Part shown: in pieces, positions 51,468 to 61,305 of the stretch | Numbering within the stretch: the first letter of the stretch is position 1 | Layout: each line of letters begins with the position of its first letter | NCBI GenBank assembly: GCA_016794365.1 | Contig: JAEUKB010000059.1 | Location: 1-64,000 of the forward strand | Origin: Myxococcales bacterium | Lineage (GTDB): Bacteria; Myxococcota_A; Polyangia; Palsa-1104; JAEUJZ01 | Direction: 5' to 3' | Length of the DNA: 64,000 nt | Translations under genes and position numbers: made by a program | Notes under the pieces: model-generated | Database searches by the model: none | Seen by the model: only the letters and a program-made list of their open reading frames with translations | Told to the model about the DNA's origin: nothing

Positions 51468-51481
51468 CGTAGCGACTTGTG

Positions 51482-52510
51482 CTAGGGCACCAGGACAACC
51501 TTCAGCGTGCCGCGTGTGCTGGCGTGCCGAAAGGCTTCGATTCCTTGCACAAGCGGATAGCGCGCAGCGATGAGCGGCTGCACACAGACCCGACGCTCAG
51601 CCAGAAAGCGTAGCGCCGGAGCGAAGGGACCACAGCGCGAGCCCTGCACGGTGATCTCATCGATCACCACCTGGGTCAGCGCCGACGAAAAGGCGGTCTG
51701 GATCGCCAATGACTCGTGCGGATCGCGTCCGGGCGACGGCGGCGCGTAGGTACTCTTGAGCACCAGGGTTCCACGCGGACGTAGCAGCGACAGCGCGTGG
51801 GTGAGCCCGTGCGGCGATCCGGTACACTCGACGACCAGATCAAAGCGTCGGGCATCCTGCGGACCGATTTCAGCGAGCAGCCGGGTTGAAATTCCCAGCG
51901 TAGACAGCAGCGCCAGCTTGCCAGGATGCTTGCCGATCGCGACGACCTGCGCGGCACTTCCCGACGCCAGCACCTGCGCGCACAGAAGCCCCAGCTTGCC
52001 ATCGCCCAAGACCGCAGCCTTGTCCGTCGGAGTCAAGCGGCACTGCTCCAGGATCTGAAGGGCGGCAGCGAGCGGCTCGGTAAAGATCGCTTCATCGTCG
52101 CTGACAGAGTCCGGTACGCGATGCAGGTTCTCGATCGGCACCGTCAAATGGTCCGCAAAGGCTCCGCTCCGCCGAAAGATCCCGAGCGTGGTACGCAGCG
52201 GATCGTGGGCTCGCAGCGCCGGATCCGACGGACCGCCGGGCGGTGAGCAGTTGATCTCTGCGACGACGCGACAGCCGACTTCCAGCGTACGCCCCGAAGG
52301 ATCCACCGCACGGGCTGGCAGCGATGTGAGCGTACCGACAAACTCGTGACCCAGGATGCCGGAAAAACCCATGTAGCCGCGCACAAGCTCTAGATCGGTG
52401 TTGCAGATTCCCGCCTGACGGACCGTGACAAGCGCCTCGCCAGGCTGCGGCTCGGGCGATGGAAAATCGGACAGAAACGACAGCGTGTCAGACAGGTGCA
52501 GGGCGCGCAT
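51482..52510 (-). CDS. Zinc-type alcohol dehydrogenase-like (MDR) protein
   Basis: About 342 residues of the medium-chain dehydrogenase/reductase superfamily. The catalytic zinc ligands fit ICNTDLE (Cys) and GHEFVG (His-Glu). The Rossmann segment AAVLGDGKLGLLCAQVLASG is intact, with ECTG later. The structural zinc Cys cluster is not complete, only NCSPPG being seen. The start at ATG 52510 fits the first conserved strand; longer frames extend into the divergent pgi promoter. It probably oxidises an alcohol or polyol with NAD(P). It is divergent from pgi, 79 bp apart. Confidence 0.8.
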   Translation of the reverse strand: MRALHLSDTLSFLSDFPSPEPQPGEALVTVRQAGICNTDLELVRGYMGFSGILGHEFVGTLTSLPARAVDPSGRTLEVGCRVVAEINCSPPGGPSDPALRAHDPLRTTLGIFRRSGAFADHLTVPIENLHRVPDSVSDDEAIFTEPLAAALQILEQCRLTPTDKAAVLGDGKLGLLCAQVLASGSAAQVVAIGKHPGKLALLSTLGISTRLLAEIGPQDARRFDLVVECTGSPHGLTHALSLLRPRGTLVLKSTYAPPSPGRDPHESLAIQTAFSSALTQVVIDEITVQGSRCGPFAPALRFLAERRVCVQPLIAARYPLVQGIEAFRHASTRGTLKVVLVP

Positions 52511-52589
52511 CACGCGATGATGCAGAGCCATAAGCCGGTAAGCAAAAGCAAACTCGCAGCCAAACAGCGTACGATGGCGTCCAACATCC

Positions 52590-54212
52590 ATGTCTGAATC
52601 AGCCGCTTTGACTCGACGTGACTTTTTGTTTACCAAGCTCAGCGACGACGGTGCTCCGCTGTGTGAGTGCCGTCTCGACGCCAGCGCGATGGACCTTCCC
52701 GCCGACTGGAGCAGTCGCTTTGGCGATTCGCTCGCGCGCGCGCACCAGGCGATGACCCAGCTGGAAGCCGGATCCATTGCCAATCCCGACGAGGGACGCA
52801 TGGTCGGACACTACTGGCTGCGCGATCCCGATAGGGCTCCGTCGGAAGAGATTCGCACCGCGATCTATGACTGTCAGCGTCAGATCCACGACTTTTGCCG
52901 CGCGATCTTCGATGGAACGACTCGCTCTTCGACGGGAGAGCTGTTCCGCAAGCTGCTGGTGATTGGCATCGGTGGCTCGGCGCTGGGTCCGCAGCTTGTC
53001 GCTTCGGCGCTGGGTGGCGCAAGCGATCGTCTGACGCCGTACTTCTTCGACAACACCGATCCCGACGGATTCGATCGGGTGCTTAGTCAGCTGGCGCTGC
53101 GCGACGGAGGTCTGGGCACGACGCTGGTGCTCATCGTCTCGAAGTCGGGCGGAACCAAAGAAACCCGCAACGGGATGCTGGCGGCGCAGCAGGCGTTTTC
53201 ACAGGCGGGGCTGTCGTTTGCACAGCACGCGGTCGCGGTGACGCAAGCAGGCAGTGAGCTGGCCAAGACAGCGACGCAGCAAGGCTTTGTGGCACAGTTT
53301 CCGATGTGGGACTTCGTCGGAGGTCGCACCTCTGAGCTGTCTGCCGTGGGACTACTGCCCGCCGCGCTGCAAGGTCTGGCCATTGACGAGCTGCTGGCGG
53401 GAGCCAAAGCGATGGATAGAGCGACGAGACTGTCCGATCCTGCGCGCAATCCCGCGATGCTGATGGCGGTCTGCTGGTATCAAGCCACCGACGGAAAAGG
53501 TCGTCGCGATCTGGTGGTGCTGCCGTACAAAGACCGGCTGGATTTGCTGTCGCGCTACCTTCAGCAGCTCATCATGGAATCGCTCGGAAAAGAGCTGGAT
53601 CGCGACGGAAACACGGTGAATCAAGGCATCGCGGTCTACGGCAACAAAGGCGCAACGGATCAGCATGCCTACGTTCAGCAGCTCCGCGACGGCGTCGATA
53701 ACTTCTTTGTGACGTTTATCGAAGTGCTGCGCGATCGCAGCCAGCCGGTTGGGCTCTTGCCCGATGCGCTGCTCGTCGAAGAGTCGGTGACGCCAGGCGA
53801 TTATCTGCTGGGATTTTTGCTGGGCACCGAGCAGGCGCTGGCGGAAAAAGGTCGTCGCAGCCTGACGCTGACGGTCACGGAGCTATCGGCACGCAGCCTC
53901 GGAGCGCTGATCGCACTGTTTGAACGCACCGTCGGATATTACGCAGAGCTTATCAACGTGAACGCCTATCATCAGCCCGGCGTCGAAGCGGGAAAGCGGG
54001 CTGCGGCGAGCGTGCTGTCGCTGCAAAAGATGCTGCTCTCGGTGCTGGGTGACAAGCCGCTGACTGCGACAGAGCTGGCCGCACAAGCCAGCGCCAGCGA
54101 GCAAGCCTTCGTCGCGTGGAAGATCCTGGAACACCTGGCCGAAAATGGTCGCATTCGTCGTCTACGCAGCGGGGATGAGTCTCCGCTTGCTTGTCGCTAT
54201 CAGCGTCGCTAG
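52590..54212 (+). CDS. pgi: Glucose-6-phosphate isomerase
   Basis: A 540-residue cytoplasmic enzyme interconverting glucose-6-phosphate and fructose-6-phosphate. The sugar-phosphate-binding [39 protein letters not shown] and [18 protein letters not shown] (active-site His-Gln) are all present, as in the cyanobacterial-type subgroup. It starts at ATG 52590. TACGAT (52570-52575) is a candidate -10 box. It is followed 9 nt later by moxR, in the same direction. Confidence 0.95.
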   Translation: MSESAALTRRDFLFTKLSDDGAPLCECRLDASAMDLPADWSSRFGDSLARAHQAMTQLEAGSIANPDEGRMVGHYWLRDPDRAPSEEIRTAIYDCQRQIHDFCRAIFDGTTRSSTGELFRKLLVIGIGGSALGPQLVASALGGASDRLTPYFFDNTDPDGFDRVLSQLALRDGGLGTTLVLIVSKSGGTKETRNGMLAAQQAFSQAGLSFAQHAVAVTQAGSELAKTATQQGFVAQFPMWDFVGGRTSELSAVGLLPAALQGLAIDELLAGAKAMDRATRLSDPARNPAMLMAVCWYQATDGKGRRDLVVLPYKDRLDLLSRYLQQLIMESLGKELDRDGNTVNQGIAVYGNKGATDQHAYVQQLRDGVDNFFVTFIEVLRDRSQPVGLLPDALLVEESVTPGDYLLGFLLGTEQALAEKGRRSLTLTVTELSARSLGALIALFERTVGYYAELINVNAYHQPGVEAGKRAAASVLSLQKMLLSVLGDKPLTATELAAQASASEQAFVAWKILEHLAENGRIRRLRSGDESPLACRYQRR

Positions 54213-54221
54213 GAATCGCAT

Positions 54222-55175
54222 ATGAGCCAAGCTGCTACCGATCCGCATCTGTTTCACAGCGTCGCTGATGTGACGGCTCGTCTACACGAGCAAGGCTACA
54301 TCGCAAACCCGGCCATCGCGACGAGCGTGCTGCTGGCCGAGCGACTGCACAAACCGCTGCTCATCGAGGGTCCAGCGGGCTGCGGCAAGACCGAGCTGGC
54401 CAAGGTGCTGGCACAGACGCTCGGGACCGAGCTGTATCGGCTTCAGTGTTATGAAGGTCTCGACGAGGCCAAGGCGCTGTACGAGTGGGCGTATCCCAAG
54501 CAGCTTCTGTATACGCAGATCCTGCGCGACAAAGTTGGAGAGCTGCTCGTCGGAAGTGACTCGCTGAGCGAAGCGGTGGCGCGAATTGCCAGCCACGAAG
54601 ATGCGTTCTTTTCCGAGCGCTTTTTGCTGGCACGTCCGCTGCTGCGTGCGCTGAGAGCGCCGCGACGGGTGGTGCTGCTGATTGACGAGGTCGATCGCGC
54701 GGAGTCGGAGTTTGAGGCGTTTCTCCTCGAAGTGCTGTCGGACTTTCAGGTGTCGATTCCCGAGCTGGGTACGCTGCGCGCGCATCACATTCCGCTCGTG
54801 CTGCTCACGTCGAACAGCACCCGAGAGATGACCGATGCGCTCAAGCGTCGCTGTCTGTTTTTGCATGTCACGTTTCCCGACGCTGCGCGTGAGCAAGAGA
54901 TCGTCAAGAGTCGGCTGCCCGACGTGCCGGAACAGCTCGCGAAAGAAGTCGTCACGGTCGTTCAGTCGCTGCGCAAGCTGGATCTGAAAAAGAGCCCGAG
55001 CATCGCCGAGACGATTGAGTGGGTGCGCGCGCTCACGGTGCTCGGTCAAAGCAGCCTCGATCCACAGGTCGCAGAGCAGACGCTCAGCCTGGTGCTCAAG
55101 TACCAAGGCGACATCGAGACAGCCATCGAGAACAAAAAGACGCTCTTTTCCGACGCTGCGGCCAAATCGCGATAA
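54222..55175 (+). CDS. MoxR-family AAA+ ATPase
   Basis: A 317-residue AAA+ ATPase. Walker A is LIEGPAGCGKTELAK, followed by the conserved QCYEGLDEAKALYEWAYPKQL; Walker B is VVLLIDEVDRAESEFEAFLLE; sensor 1 is LLTSNSTREMTDALKRRC. MoxR proteins act as chaperones for metal or cofactor insertion, usually with a vWA-domain partner. No vWA gene is next to it here, which is unusual. It is cotranscribed with pgi at most. The next gene begins 11 nt later. Confidence 0.92.
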   Translation: MSQAATDPHLFHSVADVTARLHEQGYIANPAIATSVLLAERLHKPLLIEGPAGCGKTELAKVLAQTLGTELYRLQCYEGLDEAKALYEWAYPKQLLYTQILRDKVGELLVGSDSLSEAVARIASHEDAFFSERFLLARPLLRALRAPRRVVLLIDEVDRAESEFEAFLLEVLSDFQVSIPELGTLRAHHIPLVLLTSNSTREMTDALKRRCLFLHVTFPDAAREQEIVKSRLPDVPEQLAKEVVTVVQSLRKLDLKKSPSIAETIEWVRALTVLGQSSLDPQVAEQTLSLVLKYQGDIETAIENKKTLFSDAAAKSR

Positions 55176-55178
55176 CAT
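55173..55178 (+). promoter_or_regulatory. Candidate -10 box overlapping the moxR stop codon
   Basis: TAACAT ends 8 nt before ATG 55187 and overlaps the moxR TAA. It is another near-leaderless candidate. Confidence 0.35.
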
Positions 55179-55186
55179 CTTGGCTG

Positions 55187-56140
55187 ATGCGCGCTCTGAC
55201 CCCGGCGTCACGCTATCAGCCGACCCGCGATCTGTGGGTGATTGCGGCGTACTACAACCCGCACGGTTACAAGACGCGCGCGCACAACTACGCGCTGTTT
55301 GCCGACAGCCTGCGACGAAGCGAAATTCCGCTTTTGACCGTCGAGTGCGCGTTTGGAAACGAGCCGTTTGTGCTGCCGAGCGGTCCCGAGGTGTTGTCCT
55401 GTCGCTGCTCGTCGGTGTTATGGCAAAAAGAGCGGCTCTTGAATGTGGCAATTGCTCAGCTGCCACCGACGTGTACCAAGGTGGCGTGGCTCGATGCGGA
55501 CATCCTGTTTGAGCGCGCAGACTGGGCCGAGCAGACATCACGGCTTCTCGACGAGTTCGCGATCGTGCAGGTCTTTACGCAGGTTGTCCGTCTGTCGCAA
55601 GGGTTTACCCACTCGCTCGGTGACGAAGAAGCCATCGTAAGCTTCGCGTCCGTCTATGCCAGCGACGAAAAAGTGCATACCAGCGGTCACTATCATCAGC
55701 ATGGACACACCGGCTTTGGCTGGGCGGCTCGTCGCGATCTCCTCAGTCGAGTCGGCTTGTTCGATACCGCGCTGTCGGGAAGTGGCGATCACCTGATCGC
55801 GCACGCTGCCGTCGGAGATCACGAAAGCAAGTGCGTAGACAAAGTGCTGGGCAAGCGCACCGCGCACCGTGAGCAGTTTCGTCGCTACTGTGATCGCTTC
55901 TTCGCGCATGCCAAAGGTCAGCTTGCAGCGACGGAAGGAACGATCTTGCACTTGTGGCATGGCGATCATCAGCACCGTCGCTACAGCGATCGCAACCAAG
56001 AGCTGATCGCGCTCGGGTTCGATCCACGCACGGATCTGCGACTGTCGGACAGCGGCGCGTGGGACTGGAACAGCGACAAGCCCGAGCTGCATCGCTGGGC
56101 GCGGGACTACTTCGCACATCGCAGAGAAGACGGTGAGTAG
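55187..56140 (+). CDS. Glycosyltransferase-like (GT-A type) protein
   Basis: A 317-residue protein. It has a nucleotide-sugar-binding-like start (LWVIAAYYNPHGY) and a DxD-type motif in KVAWLDADILFE, which suggests a GT-A fold glycosyltransferase. A later HTGFGWAARRDLLSRVGLFD segment and SGDHLIAHA match GT2-like proteins. No TM helix or signal is seen, so it is cytoplasmic. It starts at ATG 55187, with TAACAT upstream. The donor and acceptor are unknown; a capsular or glycan-decoration role is only a guess. Confidence 0.72.
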   Translation: MRALTPASRYQPTRDLWVIAAYYNPHGYKTRAHNYALFADSLRRSEIPLLTVECAFGNEPFVLPSGPEVLSCRCSSVLWQKERLLNVAIAQLPPTCTKVAWLDADILFERADWAEQTSRLLDEFAIVQVFTQVVRLSQGFTHSLGDEEAIVSFASVYASDEKVHTSGHYHQHGHTGFGWAARRDLLSRVGLFDTALSGSGDHLIAHAAVGDHESKCVDKVLGKRTAHREQFRRYCDRFFAHAKGQLAATEGTILHLWHGDHQHRRYSDRNQELIALGFDPRTDLRLSDSGAWDWNSDKPELHRWARDYFAHRREDGE

Positions 56141-56195
56141 TCTCGACGACGCAGTGCGCCATAAGGTGTTGTAGCCAAGCTCAGCAGGGAAGCGC

Positions 56196-56201
56196 TAGTG
56201 T
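56196..56201 (+). promoter_or_regulatory. Candidate -10 box TAGTGT
   Basis: It ends 6 nt before ATG 56208, so a leaderless start is implied. No -35 is evident. Confidence 0.35.
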
Positions 56202-56207
56202 GCGGGC

Positions 56208-56432
56208 ATGTCGTCGCAGCCGGAATCGTTTGTCGCGCAGGCGCTCGCAGCGCGGGCTCACATCGTCTCTGCCATCGCTGAAATCCGTGCGTTTTTGGAT
56301 GACTGCGACGAAGAGGAAGCAGCCAGTTGGCAGCTGCAGCTGACCGAGCTGGCGCACGCGCTGCGGCTGATTGATGAACAAGTGGCCGAGCACACCGCGC
56401 CGCCGACCCGCTTGCACGACGATCGCGCGTGA
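56208..56432 (+). CDS. Small protein of unknown function
   Basis: A 74-residue acidic helical protein (VAQALAARAHIVSAIAEIRAFLDD split over two helices). I recognise no family. It lies between the glycosyltransferase-like gene and the FAH gene, all in the same direction, with 67 and 43 bp gaps. The frame is fairly well used, with a codon pattern like its neighbours, so it is probably real. Confidence 0.5.
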   Translation: MSSQPESFVAQALAARAHIVSAIAEIRAFLDDCDEEEAASWQLQLTELAHALRLIDEQVAEHTAPPTRLHDDRA

Positions 56433-56475
56433 GGACGCCGCTTGCTCGGGTCCAAGTCCGTGATATGAAGGGGCC

Positions 56476-57312
56476 ATGCTGCTTCTTCGCCTGCTCCAAA
56501 AGCCGGACCGTGCGCCCCGCTTTGGCCGAGTTCTCGATGACGAACCCGGAGTAGTTGAGCTGCTCGACGGAGATCCGCTGCTTGGTGGCAAGCCCACCGG
56601 TGAGCGGCTCGCATTTACGCCCCAGCAGTGGCAGGACGATCCCGACGGAAGCGAGGTCGAGCTGCTGGTTCCGGTGGTTCCCCAAAAGATCATCGGCGTC
56701 GGGAGCAACTATCGCAACCACACCAAAGAAATGGGCAAGCCGATTCCGTCGGAGCCGCTCTTGTTTCTCAAGCCTCCGTCGGCGCTGCTGTCGCCGGGAC
56801 GACCGATTGCGCGTCCCCAAGGCTTTGAGCGCTGCGACTACGAAGGCGAGCTGGCAGTGGTCATTGGCCGTCGCTGTCACCGTCAGCCGGTGTCTACCGC
56901 GATGAACTACGTGCTCGGCTATACGCTGTGCAACGACGTGACGGTGCGCGATCTGCAAAAGCGCGACGGTCAGTTTACCCGCGCCAAAGGGTTTGACAGC
57001 TTCTGTCCGCTCGGTCCGGTGATTACGACCGACTTTGACATGGGACGAGCTGCCGTTCGCAGCCACCTAAACGGCAAGCTGGTTCAAGACGGAGCGACCG
57101 ACGAGCTGATCTTCAGCATCGAGGAGCTGGTGTCGTTTATCTCGCATGTCATGACGCTGGAACCGGGAGACGTGATCTCGACGGGAACACCAGCGGGCGT
57201 CGGCAACCTTCAGCCCGGCGACGTGATCGAGCTATCCGCCGACGGAATCGGACGACTGAAGAACCCGGTGATCGCGGCCCCAGCTCTGCCGACGCTGTCC
57301 AATCGCTCGTAA
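56476..57312 (+). CDS. Fumarylacetoacetate hydrolase-family protein
   Basis: A 278-residue FAH-family enzyme. The metal-binding acids fit DYEGELAVVIG (the E-x-E part) and the later NDVTVRDLQKRD. The conserved GVGSNYRNHTKEMG, TRAKGFDSFCPLGPVI and GDVISTGTPAGVGNLQPGD are clear. Likely activities include hydrolysis of acylpyruvates or 2-hydroxyhepta-diene-dioate isomerisation; the precise one cannot be assigned. It is convergent with ppk1. The ATG follows AAGGGG. Confidence 0.88.
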   Translation: MLLLRLLQKPDRAPRFGRVLDDEPGVVELLDGDPLLGGKPTGERLAFTPQQWQDDPDGSEVELLVPVVPQKIIGVGSNYRNHTKEMGKPIPSEPLLFLKPPSALLSPGRPIARPQGFERCDYEGELAVVIGRRCHRQPVSTAMNYVLGYTLCNDVTVRDLQKRDGQFTRAKGFDSFCPLGPVITTDFDMGRAAVRSHLNGKLVQDGATDELIFSIEELVSFISHVMTLEPGDVISTGTPAGVGNLQPGDVIELSADGIGRLKNPVIAAPALPTLSNRS

Positions 57313-57349
57313 GCGAACCTTCAGAGGCTGCTTCTCGTTTAGCTTTCAG

Positions 57350-59650
57350 CTACTTTTCCGACGAAGGCTCATCCGTTTTGTCGGAGCAGATCGGTACAGC
57401 GAGCAAGCTCTTCGTCGGAGTCCGAGGCACACCGGAACGATCGCCCGGCTCGGTACCGCGCGCACCGAGCCGCATCGTCGGACGAATCGTCAAGCCGCGA
57501 TCCAAGAGTGGCACCGTGGACTGCGCTTTGGCCAGCTCGATAAAGCGTGGCTGCGAGCGCAGCGGGATTTCCGACGGACCTGGCGTCACCCGCTCGTAAC
57601 TTCCGTCTCGTCGCAGAACCCGCGCCCGCTGGTTGTCACACAGCGACACTGGCAGGATTTCATCGACGATGCGTGCTCGCAAGATCGGATCTTCGACGGG
57701 AAACATCACCTCAACCCGGCGCTGGAAGTTGCGATTCATCCAGTCTGCCGACGATACGTACACATCCTGCTTGCCGCCTGACTCGAAGTAATAAATCCGA
57801 CTGTGTTCGAGAAAGCGATCGACGATCGAGATCACCCGAATGTTGTCGGTCAGCCCCGGAACGCCCGGTCGCAGACAGCAGAGCCCGCGAACAATCAGAT
57901 CGATCTGGACACCGGCTTGCGACGCTCGACACAGCGCCTTCATCACGTCGCGCTCCGACAGAGCATTCATCTTCGCGATGATCCGCGCCGGTTTTCCCGC
58001 TCGCGCATTCTGTGCTTCCATCTCGATGTGTTCCAAGATGCGCTCACGCAGTCCGAGCGGTGCGACGACCAAGCGATGCCAGCGCGGTGGCTGCGAGTAG
58101 CCCGTCAGCATGTTGAACAGCGCGCTCGCGTCGATGCCAAACTCCTCGCGACAGGTGAAAAACGACAGGTCGGTATAAATCTTCGCCGTCTGAGAGTTGT
58201 AATTTCCCGTCGATAAATGAACATAGCGACGAATCCCGCTGCCTTCTCGACGGACAACCAGCGCAACCTTGCCGTGCGTCTTCAGCCCAATCAGACCGTA
58301 GACGACGTGAACACCGGCCTCTTCGAGCTTACGCGCCCACACAATGTTGTTTTCTTCGTCGAAGCGCGCCTTTAGCTCGACGAGCGCAGTCACCTGCTTG
58401 CCAAGCTCTGCCGCCCGCACCAGCGCAGCGACGATCGGCGAGTTTCCCGAGGTCCGATACAGCGTCGCCTTCATCGCCAGCACATTCGGATCTTCGGCAG
58501 CTTCCTCGATGAAATCGACAACGCTCTCGAACGACTCATACGGCTGATGCAGCAAGATGTCGCCCTGCGCGATCGCCTCGAACATCGTGCTCGCATCTTG
58601 CAGTCGCGCCGGAACCTTCGGCACAAACGGCTCATCGTAGAGATCGCGCGCCTCGCTGCTCTGACCTTTGGCGTAGATTTCCATCAAGTCGGTCAGGTTG
58701 AGCGGTCCCGTCACCGGATAGACAGCCTGACTCTGTAGCTCGAGCGAGCGTTCCAGAAAGCGTCGCACCGTCACATCCATTCCGACGGGACAGTCGAGCC
58801 GAATCGCGGGCTGACGATCGCGCCGTCGCACTTCCTTCTGGATCGTCTGAAGCAGATCCATCGACTCTTCTTCGTCGATGGTCATGTCGTAGTTGCGCAG
58901 CACCCGAAACGGCCAGCAGCCCAGCACGCGCGTTCCCGGAAAAAGGTCCGCGACATGCAGCGCGATCACATCTTCCAGACAGATGAACACGAGCCGAGGA
59001 CCAGGCGTCGGAATCTCGATGAAGCGACTGAACACGCTCGGAACCTGCATCACCGCGAAGCTGGCTTCTTGTCCTCGACTGACCGACGCACCACGCTGAA
59101 GCAAGATCGCCAGGTTCAGCGTCTTGTTGCGCACGTTCGGAAACGGATGGCCCGGATCGACAGCGAGCGGTGTCAGCGCCGGATACACTTGCGCATGAAA
59201 GTACGCATGGACGAACCGTCGCTGCTCTGGATCCAGATCCGTCGCGGACAGCAACTCAATGCCCGCCTGCTGAAGCCGAGGCTGAAGCTCTCTGTGCCAC
59301 AGCCGATACACGTCGAAGACCATGTTTTGCGCACGCTGCGCGACGCGACTCAGCACATCTTGCGGAAGCAGCCCGTCGGGCCCCGTCTCGATCAATCCCG
59401 AGACGATTTGCTGCTTGGTGCCAGCGACGCGAACCATGAAAAATTCGTCGAGGTTCGAGCAGGTGATGCTTAAAAACTTGATCCGTTCAAGCAGCGGCAC
59501 CGACGGATCGGACGCTTCATCCAGGACGCGCTGATTGAAGTCCAGCCACGACAGCTCACGGTTCAGATACAGGCCTGGATCATCCAGTGCGCTCAGCTCT
59601 CCCGAGCTTGACGGAGATCCACTCGACGGAAGTGGCAGAGTGCTCGACAT
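57350..59650 (-). CDS. ppk1: Polyphosphate kinase 1
   Basis: A 766-residue enzyme making polyphosphate from ATP. The N-terminal LNRELSWLDFNQRVLDEA, the phosphohistidine motif YVHLSTGNYN (autophosphorylated His), and DRFLEHSRIYYF, with the second conserved His, are all present. Length exceeds E. coli PPK (688) by a C-terminal tail of about 70 residues, which looks disordered (TIRPTMRLGARGTEPGDRS). It is convergent with the FAH gene and divergent from guaB. Confidence 0.95.
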   Translation of the reverse strand: MSSTLPLPSSGSPSSSGELSALDDPGLYLNRELSWLDFNQRVLDEASDPSVPLLERIKFLSITCSNLDEFFMVRVAGTKQQIVSGLIETGPDGLLPQDVLSRVAQRAQNMVFDVYRLWHRELQPRLQQAGIELLSATDLDPEQRRFVHAYFHAQVYPALTPLAVDPGHPFPNVRNKTLNLAILLQRGASVSRGQEASFAVMQVPSVFSRFIEIPTPGPRLVFICLEDVIALHVADLFPGTRVLGCWPFRVLRNYDMTIDEEESMDLLQTIQKEVRRRDRQPAIRLDCPVGMDVTVRRFLERSLELQSQAVYPVTGPLNLTDLMEIYAKGQSSEARDLYDEPFVPKVPARLQDASTMFEAIAQGDILLHQPYESFESVVDFIEEAAEDPNVLAMKATLYRTSGNSPIVAALVRAAELGKQVTALVELKARFDEENNIVWARKLEEAGVHVVYGLIGLKTHGKVALVVRREGSGIRRYVHLSTGNYNSQTAKIYTDLSFFTCREEFGIDASALFNMLTGYSQPPRWHRLVVAPLGLRERILEHIEMEAQNARAGKPARIIAKMNALSERDVMKALCRASQAGVQIDLIVRGLCCLRPGVPGLTDNIRVISIVDRFLEHSRIYYFESGGKQDVYVSSADWMNRNFQRRVEVMFPVEDPILRARIVDEILPVSLCDNQRARVLRRDGSYERVTPGPSEIPLRSQPRFIELAKAQSTVPLLDRGLTIRPTMRLGARGTEPGDRSGVPRTPTKSLLAVPICSDKTDEPSSEK

Positions 59651-59780
59651 GGGACACGCTCACACAAAGCTGAAAAGAACCACGAGGTTAGCACGCAGTC
59701 CGTTCCCCGCACGCCAATTCCTGGTTCATCGCAGCCGCAGCGGCTTACGCAGTCGTCGCAGCGTCGCAGCCCGAAATCGG

Positions 59781-59786
59781 TACAAT
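59781..59786 (+). promoter_or_regulatory. Candidate -10 box TACAAT of guaBA
   Basis: It ends 8 nt before ATG 59795, so the guaB mRNA would be nearly leaderless. There is no SD between the two. No -35 is visible. Confidence 0.45.
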
Positions 59787-59794
59787 GCCTGTCC

Positions 59795-61297
59795 ATGAGC
59801 GAGCTGATCGATCGCGTTTCATCGCCCGTTTCCGCCCTAGAAGTTTCGCTGTCCTTCGACGATGTGCTGCTGTTGCCCGGTCAATCGTCGGTGCTGCCGT
59901 CGGAGTGTGATGTCTCGACGAACCTGTCACGGCTGAAGCTGCGGATTCCGATGCTGTCGTCTGCGATGGACACAGTGACCGAGGCCCAGACCGCGATCGC
60001 GATGGCCCTGATGGGTGGCATCGGTGTCCTTCATCGCAACTGCTCCGCCGAGGAGCAAGCCAAGATGGTCCGTCGCGTCAAAAAGTTTCAGCACGCGGTG
60101 ATCGCCAGCCCGATTACCGTCAAGCCGTCGCAGACCATCGGCGAAGTTCACGAGCTGATCGAAGAAACTGGCGTCACCGGCTTTCCTGTCGTCGATGAAA
60201 ATGGTGTCCTCGTCGGAATGTGTACAGGTCGCGACATTCGCTATGTGATCACTCCCTCGACGCGCGTCGGAGAGATCATGAGCACGCCCGCGCTGTCGCT
60301 TCCGCTCGGCGCAACGCGGCTCGAAGCGGAAGATTTTTTCCGTCGCTACAAGCTGGAAAAATTGCCACTCGTCGATGCCCAAGGTCGGCTCGGTGGGCTC
60401 ATCACCTCGCGCGATTGGCGTGAATCCAAGAGCCATCCCGACGCTGTTCGCGACGAACAAGGCAGCCTGATGGTCGCCGCAGCCATTGGGGTTGGCGACG
60501 AAGCACTTGAGCGCGCAGCCGCCCAAGTCGAAGCCGGTGTCGATATGCTGGTCATCGACTCTGCCCACGGTCACAGCGACGGAGTCTTGCGAACCATCGC
60601 AGCCATCAGAAGCCGCTTCCCCAGCTTGCTTCTATCGGGCGGAAACATCGCCACCGCCGAAGGAGCCCTCGCGCTGGCCGAAGCGGGCGTCGATATCGTC
60701 AAAGTCGGCATGGGCCCCGGCTCGATCTGCACCACCCGCGTCGTCAGCGGCGTCGGTGTCGCCCAGTTTTCCGCCGTCTTGGAAGTCACCCACGCACTGC
60801 GCAGCGCCTTTCCCCAGGTTGCAATCGTTGCCGACGGAGGCATTCGCTATTCCGGTGACATCACCAAGGCACTTGCCGCCGGAGCCGATGCCGTCATGAT
60901 CGGCGGATTGTTCGCAGGCACCGACGAAGCGCCCGGTGAGCTGGTGCTGTTCCAAGGCCGTTCCTACAAGACCTATCGCGGCATGGGCTCTCTCGCGGCG
61001 ATGCGCAAAGGCGGACGCGATCGCTACGGTCAAGCTGGCATCGCAGAAGCCTCCAAGCTCGTCCCAGAAGGCGTCGAAGCCCGTGTGCCCTATCGAGGCC
61101 CGCTCGGCAGCGTCGTCTCTCAGCTCATCGGCGGACTGCGCGCCGGCATGGGCTACGTCGGAGCCGCCAGCCTGGATGCGCTGCGCAAGCGCGCCAAGTT
61201 CCGTCGCATCACCGCCTTCGGTCTGCGCGAAAGCCACGTCCACGACGTCACGATCACCGCCGAAGCGCCCAACTACTCGGGCACCTTCGAGGACTAG
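59795..61297 (+). CDS. guaB: IMP dehydrogenase
   Basis: A 500-residue enzyme converting IMP to XMP with NAD, the first committed step in GMP synthesis. The catalytic Cys loop [15 protein letters not shown], the CBS-domain pair (about 95-210, beginning [19 protein letters not shown]), [15 protein letters not shown] and the flap region [10 protein letters not shown] are present. It has all usual parts. It is cotranscribed with guaA, which starts 8 nt later. The start has no SD but follows a -10 box. Confidence 0.97.
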   Translation: MSELIDRVSSPVSALEVSLSFDDVLLLPGQSSVLPSECDVSTNLSRLKLRIPMLSSAMDTVTEAQTAIAMALMGGIGVLHRNCSAEEQAKMVRRVKKFQHAVIASPITVKPSQTIGEVHELIEETGVTGFPVVDENGVLVGMCTGRDIRYVITPSTRVGEIMSTPALSLPLGATRLEAEDFFRRYKLEKLPLVDAQGRLGGLITSRDWRESKSHPDAVRDEQGSLMVAAAIGVGDEALERAAAQVEAGVDMLVIDSAHGHSDGVLRTIAAIRSRFPSLLLSGGNIATAEGALALAEAGVDIVKVGMGPGSICTTRVVSGVGVAQFSAVLEVTHALRSAFPQVAIVADGGIRYSGDITKALAAGADAVMIGGLFAGTDEAPGELVLFQGRSYKTYRGMGSLAAMRKGGRDRYGQAGIAEASKLVPEGVEARVPYRGPLGSVVSQLIGGLRAGMGYVGAASLDALRKRAKFRRITAFGLRESHVHDVTITAEAPNYSGTFED

Positions 61298-61305
61298 AGG
61301 CCATC

